Notes under the pieces: generated by a model | Database searches by the model: none | Told to the model about the DNA's origin: nothing | What the model saw: only the letters and a program-made list of their open reading frames with translations | Made by a program: the position numbers and the translations under genes | Source of the DNA: Salinarimonadaceae bacterium | GTDB lineage: Bacteria > Pseudomonadota > Alphaproteobacteria > Rhizobiales > Beijerinckiaceae | Length of the DNA stretch: 36,032 nucleotides | Direction of reading: 5' to 3' | NCBI GenBank assembly: GCA_007693435.1 | Contig: REDO01000110.1 | Coordinates: 1 to 36,032 of the forward strand | Shown: in pieces, positions 26,505 through 35,625 of the stretch | Numbering within the stretch: the stretch's first letter is position 1 | How the letters are laid out: the number at the start of each line of letters is the position of its first letter

Positions 26505-27217
26505 CGGCGTTCTCCTTGCCTCAGGCCCAGCGCGATGAGCGCGTTCTCGGCGGCGTTCTGCTCGGCGGCGCGCTTGTTGGCGCCCGTTCCGCGCGTTGGC
26601 TGGAGCCCGTCGCCGATCACTTCGATGAGGAAGACCGGGGCGTGTTCGGGGCCGGTGCGCTCCACGAGATGATAGATCGGCGGTTGGCCGCCGCGCGCCT
26701 GAATCCATTCCTGCAGCGCCGTCTTGGGGTCGCGCTGGGTGCGCGCGGCGCCGTCGAAGGCCTCGGCGAAACCCGTCTCGATCACCCGCCGCGCGGCGTC
26801 GAAGCCCGCGTCGCGGTAGACCGCGCCGATCACGGATTCGCAGATATCGGCGAGGATCGAGCGGTTGGCGCGGTTGACCGTGCGCGGCACGCCGAGCCCG
26901 AAAATGATGTGGGGGCCAACGCCCCAGTTTTCAGCCACCTGCGCGCAGGTCTCCCTGCGCACCAGTTCCGAGAGCCGGCGGGACAATTCGCCTTCCTTGC
27001 TGTCGGGGAAGCGGTGGAAGAGGATGTCGGCGGCCACGAGCCCGAGCACCCGGTCGCCGAGAAATTCAAGGCGCTGGTAGTTATGCGACGACCCGTCCGC
27101 CGGCCTCGCAACGCTCGTATGGGTCAGCGCCTCGCGCAGGAGCGCCCCGTCGGCGAACCGATGCCCGATGCGCTCTTCGAGCTCTCCGAGTCCGGGCGTG
27201 CCGGCGCGCCTGCCCAT
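26501..27217 (-). CDS. rnc: Ribonuclease III
   Basis: A 238-residue double-strand-specific RNase that processes rRNA precursors and structured mRNAs. The signature NYQRLEFLGDRVLGL (47-61) has Glu51 and Asp55, and the second acidic pair is Asp124 and Glu127 in ILADICESVIGAVYRDAG. Residues from about 165 (DPKTALQEWIQARG) to the end are the dsRNA-binding domain (GANKRAAEQNAAENAL). Start could be ATG 27217 or GTG 27223; the GTG overlaps the lepB stop (TGA 27222-27220), so coupling is likely either way. It is coupled again to era at its end. Confidence 0.95.
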   Translation of the reverse strand: MGRRAGTPGLGELEERIGHRFADGALLREALTHTSVARPADGSSHNYQRLEFLGDRVLGLVAADILFHRFPDSKEGELSRRLSELVRRETCAQVAENWGVGPHIIFGLGVPRTVNRANRSILADICESVIGAVYRDAGFDAARRVIETGFAEAFDGAARTQRDPKTALQEWIQARGGQPPIYHLVERTGPEHAPVFLIEVIGDGLQPTRGTGANKRAAEQNAAENALIALGLRQGERR

Positions 27218-27219
27218 GT

Positions 27220-27984
27220 TCACTCGATCGCGCTGAAGAGCCGGCCCCAACGCACCGTCATCGGCCAGTCCCAGACGCGCCACGCGGACGCGCCTTCCTC
27301 GATCGAGAAGAAGATGATCTCGGCGCGGCCGACGAAATTCTCGAGCGGCACGTAGCCGACGCTCGCCAGATCGCGGGAATCGGTCGAGTTGTCCCGGTTG
27401 TCGCCGATCATCATGTAATGGTCTTCGGGCACCTGGTAGAGTTCCGTATTGTCCCAAAATCCGCGGTCGCCGTCACGCTCGATCACGTAGTAGGAAACGC
27501 CGTTCGGCAGGGTTTCCCGGTAGCGCGGCGCTTCCTGCGTGCGGCCGAAAGCGTCGTAGGACCGGTAGGTTCCGGCCTCCTCGCGCGGGATCAGTTCGCC
27601 GTTGATGTAAAGGCGCCCGTCGAGGAACTGCACCGTTTCGCCGGGCAGGCCGATCACGCGTTTGATGTAATCGGTCGAATTGTCCTTGGGCAGCTTGAAG
27701 ACGGCGATATCGCCGCGCTGCGGCTCCGAGCCGAAGATGCGGCCGGTGAAGAGCGGCGGGCTGAAGGGCATGGAGTGGCGCGAATACCCGTAGGAATATT
27801 TCGAGACGAACAGATAATCGCCCACGAGCAGCGTCGGGATCAGCGATCCGGAAGGTATGTTGAAGGGCTGGAACAGAACCGTACGGATCACGACGGCGAT
27901 CAGCAGGGCTTGAACGATGACCTTGACGGTCTCGTAGAGCCCGCCTTCTTCCTTCTTCGCAGTCGGTTTGGGTTTGTTGCTCAC
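27220..27984 (-). CDS. lepB: Signal peptidase I
   Basis: A 254-residue membrane protease that cleaves Sec and Tat signal peptides on the periplasmic side. A single N-terminal membrane helix (about 20-38) is followed by the catalytic Ser47 in IPSGSLIPTL and the general base Lys108 in DYIKRVIGLPGE; boxes RGDIAVF and MIGDNRDNSTDSR complete the family set. The Met after the catalytic Ser in E. coli is Leu48 here. The 113-base region upstream contains no clear promoter; a 6-bp inverted repeat CCCCGT/ACGGGG at 28024-28040 is present. It leads the lepB-rnc-era group. Confidence 0.95.
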   Translation of the reverse strand: MSNKPKPTAKKEEGGLYETVKVIVQALLIAVVIRTVLFQPFNIPSGSLIPTLLVGDYLFVSKYSYGYSRHSMPFSPPLFTGRIFGSEPQRGDIAVFKLPKDNSTDYIKRVIGLPGETVQFLDGRLYINGELIPREEAGTYRSYDAFGRTQEAPRYRETLPNGVSYYVIERDGDRGFWDNTELYQVPEDHYMMIGDNRDNSTDSRDLASVGYVPLENFVGRAEIIFFSIEEGASAWRVWDWPMTVRWGRLFSAIE

Positions 27985-28097
27985 GTGCCTTCGTCCGTTC
28001 GAGGTTGCGGCCGCGCGGGTCCGCCCCGTCCGGAACGGGGTCTAGCCCAACGTCGCGCCCGCCGCAATCGCCGCCGGGGTCCCGGCGTCGTAACGTC

Positions 28098-28844
28098 TCA
28101 GCGTTTCGGCCCGTAGGGCGGGCGCGGGATCGCCATATGGGCGGCGCGCAGCGCAGTCGACCAGCGCTCGCGCAAGTCGTTGAAATAGATTTCGCCCGCC
28201 TCGATGCGATGCGTCACCTCGGTCGCCAGCGCGTCGCGTCGCATGACGGCGAGATCGACGGGCAGGCCGACGCCCAGATTCGAGCGCATCGTGGAATCGA
28301 TCGAGATCAGCCCGATCTTGAGCGCGTCGTAGAGGTCCATATCGTAGGTCACGGCGCGATCCAGTATCGGCTTGCCGTATTTGTGCTCGCCGATCTGCAG
28401 GAAAGGCGCGTCCTGGCCGCATTCGATGAAATTGCCGGCGGCGTAGACCATGAACAGACGCATGGGCTCAGCGCCGATCTGGCCTCCGAAAAGGAACGAC
28501 ACGTTGAATCGCACATCCGCCTCGGCGAGGCCGGGTCGGTATTCGGCGCGCACTTGTCTGACGGCGCGACCGACGAACTGCACGGCCTTGAACAGGGTCG
28601 GAGCGTTCTCCAGGCGATCGACGCGCCCGGTCTCCGGGTCTTCGATCCCCTCCATGATCAGGCTGACGACCGATTGCGACATCGACAGATTGCCCGCCGC
28701 GGCGAGCGCGAGGATGCGGTCGCCGGGCTTCTCGATGATGTTGAGCTTCCGGAACGTGGAGACGTCGTCGAGGCCGGCGTTGGTGCGGGTGTCCGCGATG
28801 AAGACCATGCCCTGATCGAGCAACAGGGCGACGCAATACGTCAT
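28098..28844 (-). CDS. Anbu, proteasome-like peptidase of the alpha-E/ATP-grasp system
   Basis: A 248-residue Ntn-hydrolase of the Anbu (BPH) branch of the proteasome/HslV family. After loss of the initiator Met, Thr2 becomes the N-terminal nucleophile (MTYCVALLLD); Asp18 (FIADTRTN) and Lys33 (FRKLNIIE) are the other catalytic residues, at the canonical T1-D17-K33 spacing. Anbu subunits assemble into open helical rings; the substrate is unknown. I start at ATG 28844, since a longer frame with 13 more residues would bury the nucleophile. It is the last of four genes, 54 bases after the transglutaminase. It should act on peptides made or modified by the ATP-grasp and alpha-E proteins. Confidence 0.92.
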   Translation of the reverse strand: MTYCVALLLDQGMVFIADTRTNAGLDDVSTFRKLNIIEKPGDRILALAAAGNLSMSQSVVSLIMEGIEDPETGRVDRLENAPTLFKAVQFVGRAVRQVRAEYRPGLAEADVRFNVSFLFGGQIGAEPMRLFMVYAAGNFIECGQDAPFLQIGEHKYGKPILDRAVTYDMDLYDALKIGLISIDSTMRSNLGVGLPVDLAVMRRDALATEVTHRIEAGEIYFNDLRERWSTALRAAHMAIPRPPYGPKR

Positions 28845-28898
28845 GATGTTTGTCCGTTCCTGTCGGGCGGGCGTGGCCCGCATCCCGTTCTTTTTCCG

Positions 28899-29729
28899 TC
28901 ACTGCTCCGGCGCCGCGCGGTCGGCGTTCTCGACCGAAAGGCGCACGTCCATTCGCTCGCCGCCCCCGCCCCAGCGGCTGCCCCTGATGGGGGCGGCGCC
29001 CAGATAGTCGAGCCCGATTGCGACGCGAACATGCGCCTCGGTCGTGCAGATCCCGTTCGTCGGGTCGAAGGCGACCCAGCCGAGCTCCGGAATCCGCACC
29101 TCTGCCCAGGCGTGACCGGCGTCCTGCTCGACCACGCCGTCGGCGCGGAAGAAATAGCCGGAAACGTAGCGGGCTGGAATGTCCAGCGAACGCGCGCAGG
29201 CGATGAAGATGTGAGTGAGGTCCTGGCACACGCCGGTGCTCATGGCGAAGGCTTCACGCGCCGTCGTGGCGACATGTGTCGGCTCGGTGTCGAAGAGGAC
29301 GCGGGCGTTGATGGCGTTCATCAGCCGGTGAAGCCCGGCCAGCGTGTCGCCCTTGATATCGCCCGTGACGTCTGACGCGAATGCGCGCAAAGCTTCGTCC
29401 GCCTCCGTGAGTTCTGTGTCACGCAGGAAGTAGGCGTCAGGCGCGCGCGTCACCGCGCCCTTCACGAGGCCTGCGGTGTCGCTCGTCTCGATCTCTCCTA
29501 CGACGCGCAGCGTCAACTCCTCGGCGCCGCGATCGGCGGAGAAGTGGTGGACGATATTGCCCAACGCATCCTCGTCCCTGCGCACTCGGCCGTCGATGCT
29601 GGGCTCGATACGCCAGCTGCGCACGTGCTGACCGTCGTGGCTGCGCGGCGTCATGCGCAGGATCTGGATCAGCGAGCGAATCGGCGCCTCGTAGACGTAA
29701 TGCGTTTCATGTTCGATGCGGACGCGCAT
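28899..29729 (-). CDS. Transglutaminase-like cysteine protease of the Anbu operon
   Basis: A 276-residue protein of the bacterial transglutaminase-like family with an N-terminal beta domain (MRVRIEHETHYVYEAPIRSL onward) and a papain-fold core. The catalytic triad is Cys168 (STGVCQDLTHIFIACARS), His206 (AGHAWAEVRIP) and Asp222 (AFDPTNG). Such enzymes are peptidases or amide-transfer enzymes; in this operon type they are predicted to process the ATP-grasp/alpha-E product. GGGGGAAGC lies directly before the ATG. No signal peptide, so a cytoplasmic role is expected. Confidence 0.93.
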   Translation of the reverse strand: MRVRIEHETHYVYEAPIRSLIQILRMTPRSHDGQHVRSWRIEPSIDGRVRRDEDALGNIVHHFSADRGAEELTLRVVGEIETSDTAGLVKGAVTRAPDAYFLRDTELTEADEALRAFASDVTGDIKGDTLAGLHRLMNAINARVLFDTEPTHVATTAREAFAMSTGVCQDLTHIFIACARSLDIPARYVSGYFFRADGVVEQDAGHAWAEVRIPELGWVAFDPTNGICTTEAHVRVAIGLDYLGAAPIRGSRWGGGGERMDVRLSVENADRAAPEQ

Positions 29730-29783
29730 GCTTCCCCCGGTCCGTAGCCGATCGTTTCGAGCGCAGGCAGCCTCGGCCGCGCC

Positions 29784-30725
29784 TCAGATGAGGTACTGCT
29801 CCGCGATCGCCGCGCCGAGCCTGTTGTTCTCGTTGATGAATTCGCTGACCCATTCGTGCAAGCCTTGCCCGAACACCTCTTCGATCCGCGCGGCGCCAAG
29901 GCGGGCCGACGTCGCGCTGGCGAAGCGCTGGGCCGGGCCGCGACGGCCATAGAGGTCGGCGATCAGATCGAGATGGCGCACGAGCGATTCGCAACAGCAG
30001 GCCAGCGAGCGCGGCATCTGGCGGTTGAGGATCAACAGGTCCGCGACGAGCCAGGGCCGCACGCTCTCGCGGTAGACCCAGTGGTAGGCCGTATGAGCCT
30101 GCACTTCACGTAAAATCGTCGTCCACTGGAAATAATCGAGGCTACCGCCCACCCGCTCCGTCTCGGGCAGGAGCATGTGATATTTCACGTCGAGGATGCG
30201 CGCGGTGTTGTCGGCCCGCTCGATCGAGACCCCCAATCTGGTGAAATAATAGGCGTCGTTGCGCAGCATCGTGCGGTAGGCGGAGCCGTCGAAATTCAGG
30301 GAAACCGCCTTCGTGAACTGAAGGAAGTCGCTGAAGGCGTTGCGGTCCATATCCGATCGCCGGCCGCGTTGGAGTTCGAGCCAGGCGTCGTTGATGGTCT
30401 CCCACATCTCCATCGTCAGAGCGGTGCGCACGCCGCGCGCGTTGGTGCGCGCGGATTCGAGGCAGCTTCTGATCGAGGAGGGGTTGTGTTGCGAGAAGGC
30501 GAGGAAGTCGCGGACCGTGTCCTCGTTCACGACGTCGTAATGCAGGTGGAATATATCGCTGTCGCCGGCCACGGCGAGCGCGCTTTCCCATTCGTTGCGC
30601 ACGCCGCTATAGCTCGTCGGCAGCGCGGCGAGACGCATCGTCGCCTCGAGGATGCGGGCGACGAAATCGGCGCGCTCGGTGTAGCGGAAAAGCCAATAGA
30701 GATTGTCAGCGGTACGGGAAAGCAT
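29784..30725 (-). CDS. Alpha-E domain protein (DUF403)
   Basis: A 313-residue, almost wholly alpha-helical protein of the alpha-E family, encoded next to circularly permuted ATP-grasp genes across bacteria. It opens with MLSRTADNLYWLFRYTERADFVARILEATMRL, the family N-terminus with conserved Glu and Arg residues; later helices include SFR-like SLESARTNARGVRTALTMEMWETIN and RADNTARILDVKYHML. No enzymatic activity has been established for the family; its conserved acidic and basic residues suggest a catalytic or ligand role with the ATP-grasp partner. Sits 45 bases after the ATP-grasp gene and 54 before the transglutaminase gene. Confidence 0.92.
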   Translation of the reverse strand: MLSRTADNLYWLFRYTERADFVARILEATMRLAALPTSYSGVRNEWESALAVAGDSDIFHLHYDVVNEDTVRDFLAFSQHNPSSIRSCLESARTNARGVRTALTMEMWETINDAWLELQRGRRSDMDRNAFSDFLQFTKAVSLNFDGSAYRTMLRNDAYYFTRLGVSIERADNTARILDVKYHMLLPETERVGGSLDYFQWTTILREVQAHTAYHWVYRESVRPWLVADLLILNRQMPRSLACCCESLVRHLDLIADLYGRRGPAQRFASATSARLGAARIEEVFGQGLHEWVSEFINENNRLGAAIAEQYLI

Positions 30726-30770
30726 CGTCAGTCCAGTCTGTTATCGGAAACCCTCGATGTCGAGCATGAA

Positions 30771-32192
30771 TCATGCGTCGACTATCCACGTATCCTTGGT
30801 GCCGCCGCCTTGACTGGAATTGACCACGAGGGAGCCCTCTTTCAGCGCCACCCGCGTCAGGCCGCCGGGGATGATTGACACGCCCTTGGCGCCCGAGAGA
30901 ACGAAGGGGCGGAGATCGACGTGGCGCGGCGCGACGCCCGAGGCGACGAAGGTCGGGCAGGTGGAGAGCGCCAGCGTGGGCTGCGCGATGAACCCCTCCG
31001 GATTGTGCTTCAGCTTGCGCCGGAACTCCTCGACCTGCGCCTTCGTCGCGTGCGGGCCGACGAGCATGCCGTAGCCGCCCGAACCGTTGACTTCCTTCAC
31101 CACGAGATCGTCCAGCTTTTCGAGCACGTAGGCGAGCGAATCCCGCTCCCGGCAGCGCCAGGTCGGCACGTTGTGCAGGATCGGGTCCTCGCCCATGTAG
31201 AAGCGCACGATCTCGGGCATATAGGTGTAGACCGCCTTGTCGTCGGCGACGCCCGTTCCGACGGCGTTCGCCAGCGTCACGTTGCCCGCCTGATAGGCCC
31301 CGAACAGGCCGGGCACGCCCAGAACCGAATCCGGGCGGAAGACGAGCGGGTCGATATACTCGTCGTCGAGACGCCGGTAGAGGACGTCGATGCGTCGCGG
31401 CCCCTCGGTGGTGCGCATGTAGACGACGTCGTCCTTCACGAAAAGGTCGCCCGCCTCCACGAGCTCGACGCCGAGCTTGTCGGCAAGGAACGAGTGCTCG
31501 TAATAGGCCGAGTTGAACTGTCCCGGCGTGAGGAGCGCGACCGTCGGCTCGCGCCGCCCGCTCGTCGGGGCGACCGATTGCAGGGCGGCCAGCAGCGCGT
31601 CCGGATATTCCTCGACGGGCGCGACCCTGTGCCGGGCGAAAAGCTCGGGAAAGAGCCGCATCGTCACCTCGCGGTTCTCCAGCATGTAGGAGACGCCCGA
31701 AGGCGTGCGGGCGTTATCCTCCAGGACGTAGAACGTATCCTCGTCGACGCGCACGAGGTCGATGCCGGCGATGTGGCAATAAATGTCGTGCGGGACCTTC
31801 AGCCCCTTCATTTCGAGCCGGTAGGCCGGATTGGTGAGGATCAACTCGGGAGGAATGATCCCGGCGCGCAGAATCTCCTGCTTTCCGTAGAGGTCGGCAA
31901 GAAACATGTTGAGCGCGCGCACGCGCTGCTCCAGTCCCTTCTCGACGCGGCGCCATTCATCCTTCGTGATGATGCGGGGGATGATGTCGAAGGGGATCAG
32001 GCGCTCGCTCGCGGCCTCCTCGCCGTAGACGGCGAAAGTGATTCCGATCCTGCGAAAGAACAGTTCGGCCTGGCTGCGGCGCGCATCGAGATGGTCGCGG
32101 GGGGTCTTCTTCAGCCATTCGTCGATCCGCGAATAGGGTGAGCGCGTCTCGTCGTCACCGTCACGACCGGTCATTTCGTCGAAAGCGGACAT
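30771..32192 (-). CDS. Circularly permuted ATP-grasp protein (DUF404/DUF407 type)
   Basis: A 473-residue protein of the circularly permuted type-2 ATP-grasp family, predicted to make peptide bonds by acyl-phosphate chemistry and to synthesise or extend a peptide tag. Family pieces are RIGITFAVYGEEAASERLIPFDIIPRI (47-73), GIDLVRVDEDTFYVLEDNARTPSGVSYMLENR (about 143-174) and, in the permuted C-terminal half, VVKEVNGSGGYGMLVGP and RHVDLRPFVLSGA. It is the first gene of the Anbu operon, with a strong GGGGAGG before the ATG. A sigma-54-type promoter lies 41-57 bases upstream of the start. The acidic, disordered first 20 residues (MSAFDEMTGRDGDDETRS) precede the conserved part. Confidence 0.93.
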   Translation of the reverse strand: MSAFDEMTGRDGDDETRSPYSRIDEWLKKTPRDHLDARRSQAELFFRRIGITFAVYGEEAASERLIPFDIIPRIITKDEWRRVEKGLEQRVRALNMFLADLYGKQEILRAGIIPPELILTNPAYRLEMKGLKVPHDIYCHIAGIDLVRVDEDTFYVLEDNARTPSGVSYMLENREVTMRLFPELFARHRVAPVEEYPDALLAALQSVAPTSGRREPTVALLTPGQFNSAYYEHSFLADKLGVELVEAGDLFVKDDVVYMRTTEGPRRIDVLYRRLDDEYIDPLVFRPDSVLGVPGLFGAYQAGNVTLANAVGTGVADDKAVYTYMPEIVRFYMGEDPILHNVPTWRCRERDSLAYVLEKLDDLVVKEVNGSGGYGMLVGPHATKAQVEEFRRKLKHNPEGFIAQPTLALSTCPTFVASGVAPRHVDLRPFVLSGAKGVSIIPGGLTRVALKEGSLVVNSSQGGGTKDTWIVDA

Positions 32193-32232
32193 GCATCCTC
32201 CCCGTTTCGCGGTCCTTTGAGACCCAGCCTAG

Positions 32233-32249
32233 TGGCAAGGAGTATGCCA
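32233..32249 (-). promoter_or_regulatory. Candidate sigma-54 (-24/-12) promoter of the Anbu operon
   Basis: On the minus strand TGGCAT (32249-32244), five bases, then TTGCC (32238-32233) match the TGGCAC-N5-TTGCA consensus, with GG and GC exactly 10 bases apart and the preceding GTAT fitting the rNrY positions. Transcription would start near 32222, leaving a 30-base leader to the ATP-grasp ATG. The site is also a 17-bp dyad (TGGCA-N7-TGCCA), so a repressor operator is the alternative. No clear NtrC-type enhancer site was found upstream. Confidence 0.55.
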
Positions 32250-32331
32250 ATACAAGGGAATGGATGCCGAAGGGTGGTGGGGCTCGCGGTCTTCGCGACG
32301 GAGCGGCGCGGCGCGCGGGCGTCATTGCGAA

Positions 32332-32360
32332 CTTGACAGGCTGACGCGTTGCGCTTATCT
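32332..32360 (+). promoter_or_regulatory. RpoH-like promoter of groESL
   Basis: CTTGACA (32332-32338) and CTTATCT (32354-32360) are 16 bases apart (between CTTGAC and CTTATCT), matching the alphaproteobacterial RpoH pattern CTTGAC...CTTAT, and also acceptable to sigma-70. Predicted transcription start is near 32367, just before the CIRCE element. Confidence 0.75.
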
Positions 32361-32371
32361 CTCGGCCTGTC

Positions 32372-32400
32372 GTTAGCACTCACCCCATGTGAGTGCTAAC
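32372..32400 (+). promoter_or_regulatory. CIRCE element, HrcA operator
   Basis: TTAGCACTC (32373-32381), nine bases, then GAGTGCTAA (32391-32399) is a perfect CIRCE dyad; the flanking G and C extend it by one pair. HrcA binds it and represses groESL in the absence of heat shock. It lies about 70 bases before the groES start, in the transcribed leader. Confidence 0.97.
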
Positions 32401-32469
32401 AGAGTGTTCAACCGAGGGGTCTCGCCTGCGCGGCGGGCCTCATATAGTTCAGAAATCGAGGACGCGCAC

Positions 32470-32757
32470 ATGAAATTCCGTCCCCTGCACGACCGGGTCG
32501 TCGTTCGCCGCATCGACGCCGAGGAGAAGACCAAGGGTGGGATCATCATTCCCGACACCGCCAAAGAAAAGCCGCAGGAAGGCGAAGTGGTCGCCGTCGG
32601 CGCCGGCGCGCGTGACGAGAGCGGCAAGATCGTCGCGCTCGACGTCAAGGCCGGAGACCGCGTGCTGTTCGGCAAGTGGTCGGGCACCGAGGTGCGCATC
32701 GACGGGCAAGACCTTCTGATCATGAAGGAATCCGACATCATGGGCGTCGTGGCGTAA
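32470..32757 (+). CDS. groES: Co-chaperonin GroES
   Basis: A 95-residue GroES, the heptameric lid of the GroEL folding chamber. Complete family sequence: [19 protein letters not shown] at the start, the mobile loop [19 protein letters not shown] (17-35), and [27 protein letters not shown] at the end. The start is ATG 32470; the open frame continues upstream through the CIRCE region but that part is leader. Cotranscribed with groEL, which begins 89 bases after the stop. Controlled by HrcA/CIRCE and probably RpoH. Confidence 0.98.
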   Translation: MKFRPLHDRVVVRRIDAEEKTKGGIIIPDTAKEKPQEGEVVAVGAGARDESGKIVALDVKAGDRVLFGKWSGTEVRIDGQDLLIMKESDIMGVVA

Positions 32758-32771
32758 CGCCGACCCAGTAG

Positions 32772-34493
<1,722 letters not shown>

Positions 34494-34518
34494 GTCCGGC
34501 CCACCAGCCAGAATAACG

Positions 34519-34547
34519 AAGGCCCCGGAGCGATCCGGGGCCTTTTT
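34519..34547 (+). terminator. Rho-independent terminator of groESL
   Basis: GGCCCCGG (34521-34528) pairs perfectly with CCGGGGCC (34535-34542); loop AGCGAT; T-run of five (34543-34547); A residues at 34519-34520 extend the stem. Also lies just beyond the stop of the convergent FkbM gene and could serve both directions. Confidence 0.93.
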
Positions 34548-34595
34548 CGTCGGAAACGGTCGCGGAGGGGAGGGTCGAGTGCGCGATGGCCGCCG

Positions 34596-35423
34596 CTACT
34601 GGGCCTTCTCGTAGACGAAATTCAGCCGCGTCTTGCTCACGAGCCTGTAGCCGCGCTCCCCAAGCAGCGCCGGCAGATCGATCTGCCAACGCCCCGATCC
34701 GTCCTCGACGATGATCAGGCGCGGATGCAGCGCCTCCGGGGCGTTGCTCAGGAAGGGTTCGAGGATGATGTCCTCTGCGCCCTCGACGTCCAGCTTGATC
34801 GCGTCGATATGGTCGAAGCCCTCCGCCGTCACGAGATCGAGAAGCGTCGTCGCCGGTACGCGGATCGGCTTCGCCTGACCCGAGCCCACGATCTTCACGC
34901 TCGCCTCGCCGCTATTGCGCGGATCGAGGAACAGCGTCAGTTCGCCGGGCTTGTCCGCGACGGCGCAATCGACCGCCTTGATCGCCGCGCCGGGGTTCTG
35001 GCGGATGTTGTAGACGAGCCGGTCGAAGATCGCGGGCTGGGGCTCCACGCAGAGAATGCGCGCGTCCGGTCCCGCATTGGCGGCGACGAAGAGCGAGTAG
35101 GCGCCGATATTGGCTCCGACATCGACGAAGACGTAGCCGTCGCGCAGGTGCGCGCGGAGGATCTCGCGCTCTTCCGGATCGAAAAATTGCGGGGTGAACA
35201 GAACGCGTTTTTCGCAGACGTTGTTGTAGGGAAACAGCCGCATCCGCGCGCCGAGGCGCTCGACATCCACCGGTTTGCCGCCCAGCCACGCGATCGCGAT
35301 CCGCCGCAGGAGAAAGGAGAGCCGCTTGGAAAGCCAGGCGTCCTTCGCCTCACCCGTCCGATTGAGGATGCTGGCGACGAGGCCGCTTGGGGCGTATGCG
35401 CCGAAGGGCGCTGAATCCGGCAT
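34596..35423 (-). CDS. FkbM family SAM-dependent methyltransferase
   Basis: A 275-residue class I methyltransferase. The SAM-binding motif I is VFVDVGANIGAYSLFVA (98-114), followed by VEPQPAIFDRLVYNIRQN and the FkbM-type segment IDAIKLDVEGAEDIILEPF. FkbM enzymes usually O-methylate sugars or other small hydroxyls on polysaccharide, lipid or polyketide products; the acceptor here cannot be told. I start at ATG 35423 (MPDSAPFGAYAPSGLV); the upstream part of the open frame is not protein-like and the ribosome site is weak. The gene is isolated between groEL (convergent) and map (divergent), with no sugar genes beside it. Confidence 0.82.
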   Translation of the reverse strand: MPDSAPFGAYAPSGLVASILNRTGEAKDAWLSKRLSFLLRRIAIAWLGGKPVDVERLGARMRLFPYNNVCEKRVLFTPQFFDPEEREILRAHLRDGYVFVDVGANIGAYSLFVAANAGPDARILCVEPQPAIFDRLVYNIRQNPGAAIKAVDCAVADKPGELTLFLDPRNSGEASVKIVGSGQAKPIRVPATTLLDLVTAEGFDHIDAIKLDVEGAEDIILEPFLSNAPEALHPRLIIVEDGSGRWQIDLPALLGERGYRLVSKTRLNFVYEKAQ

Positions 35424-35569
35424 GTCGTTGGTCTCGAAAAGTCGCTGTTGCGGTGTCCGCCAGGGCCGTGCGGCCCGCGCGCGCCAACGCTTATGGCCCG
35501 CTTGAGGCCGCCTCGCAAGGTCTGCGTCGCGGCCGGGAGCCTCCCGTCGCCTTTCGGTTCGCCTATCTC

Positions 35570-35597
35570 TTGCGCGGCGCGCTGGAAACCTTATGGT
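35570..35597 (+). promoter_or_regulatory. Candidate map promoter
   Basis: TTGCGC (35570-35575), 16 bases, then TATGGT (35592-35597). Transcription would start near 35604, which supports the map start at 35626 over the in-frame ATG at 35593. Both boxes are imperfect. The remainder of the 202-base gap from the FkbM gene shows no other feature. Confidence 0.35.
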
Positions 35598-35625
35598 CCC
35601 CAGCCGAACGAGGAAGTTGCGACGC

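Noticed and set aside
28024..28040. CCCCGT/ACGGGG inverted repeat between the Anbu gene and lepB
   Set aside because: The stem is only 6 bp and there is no T-run on the minus strand, so I do not call a terminator.
30921..32141. 406-residue open frame on the plus strand opposite the ATP-grasp gene
   Set aside because: It is fully antisense to a conserved gene and lacks a ribosome site or motif.
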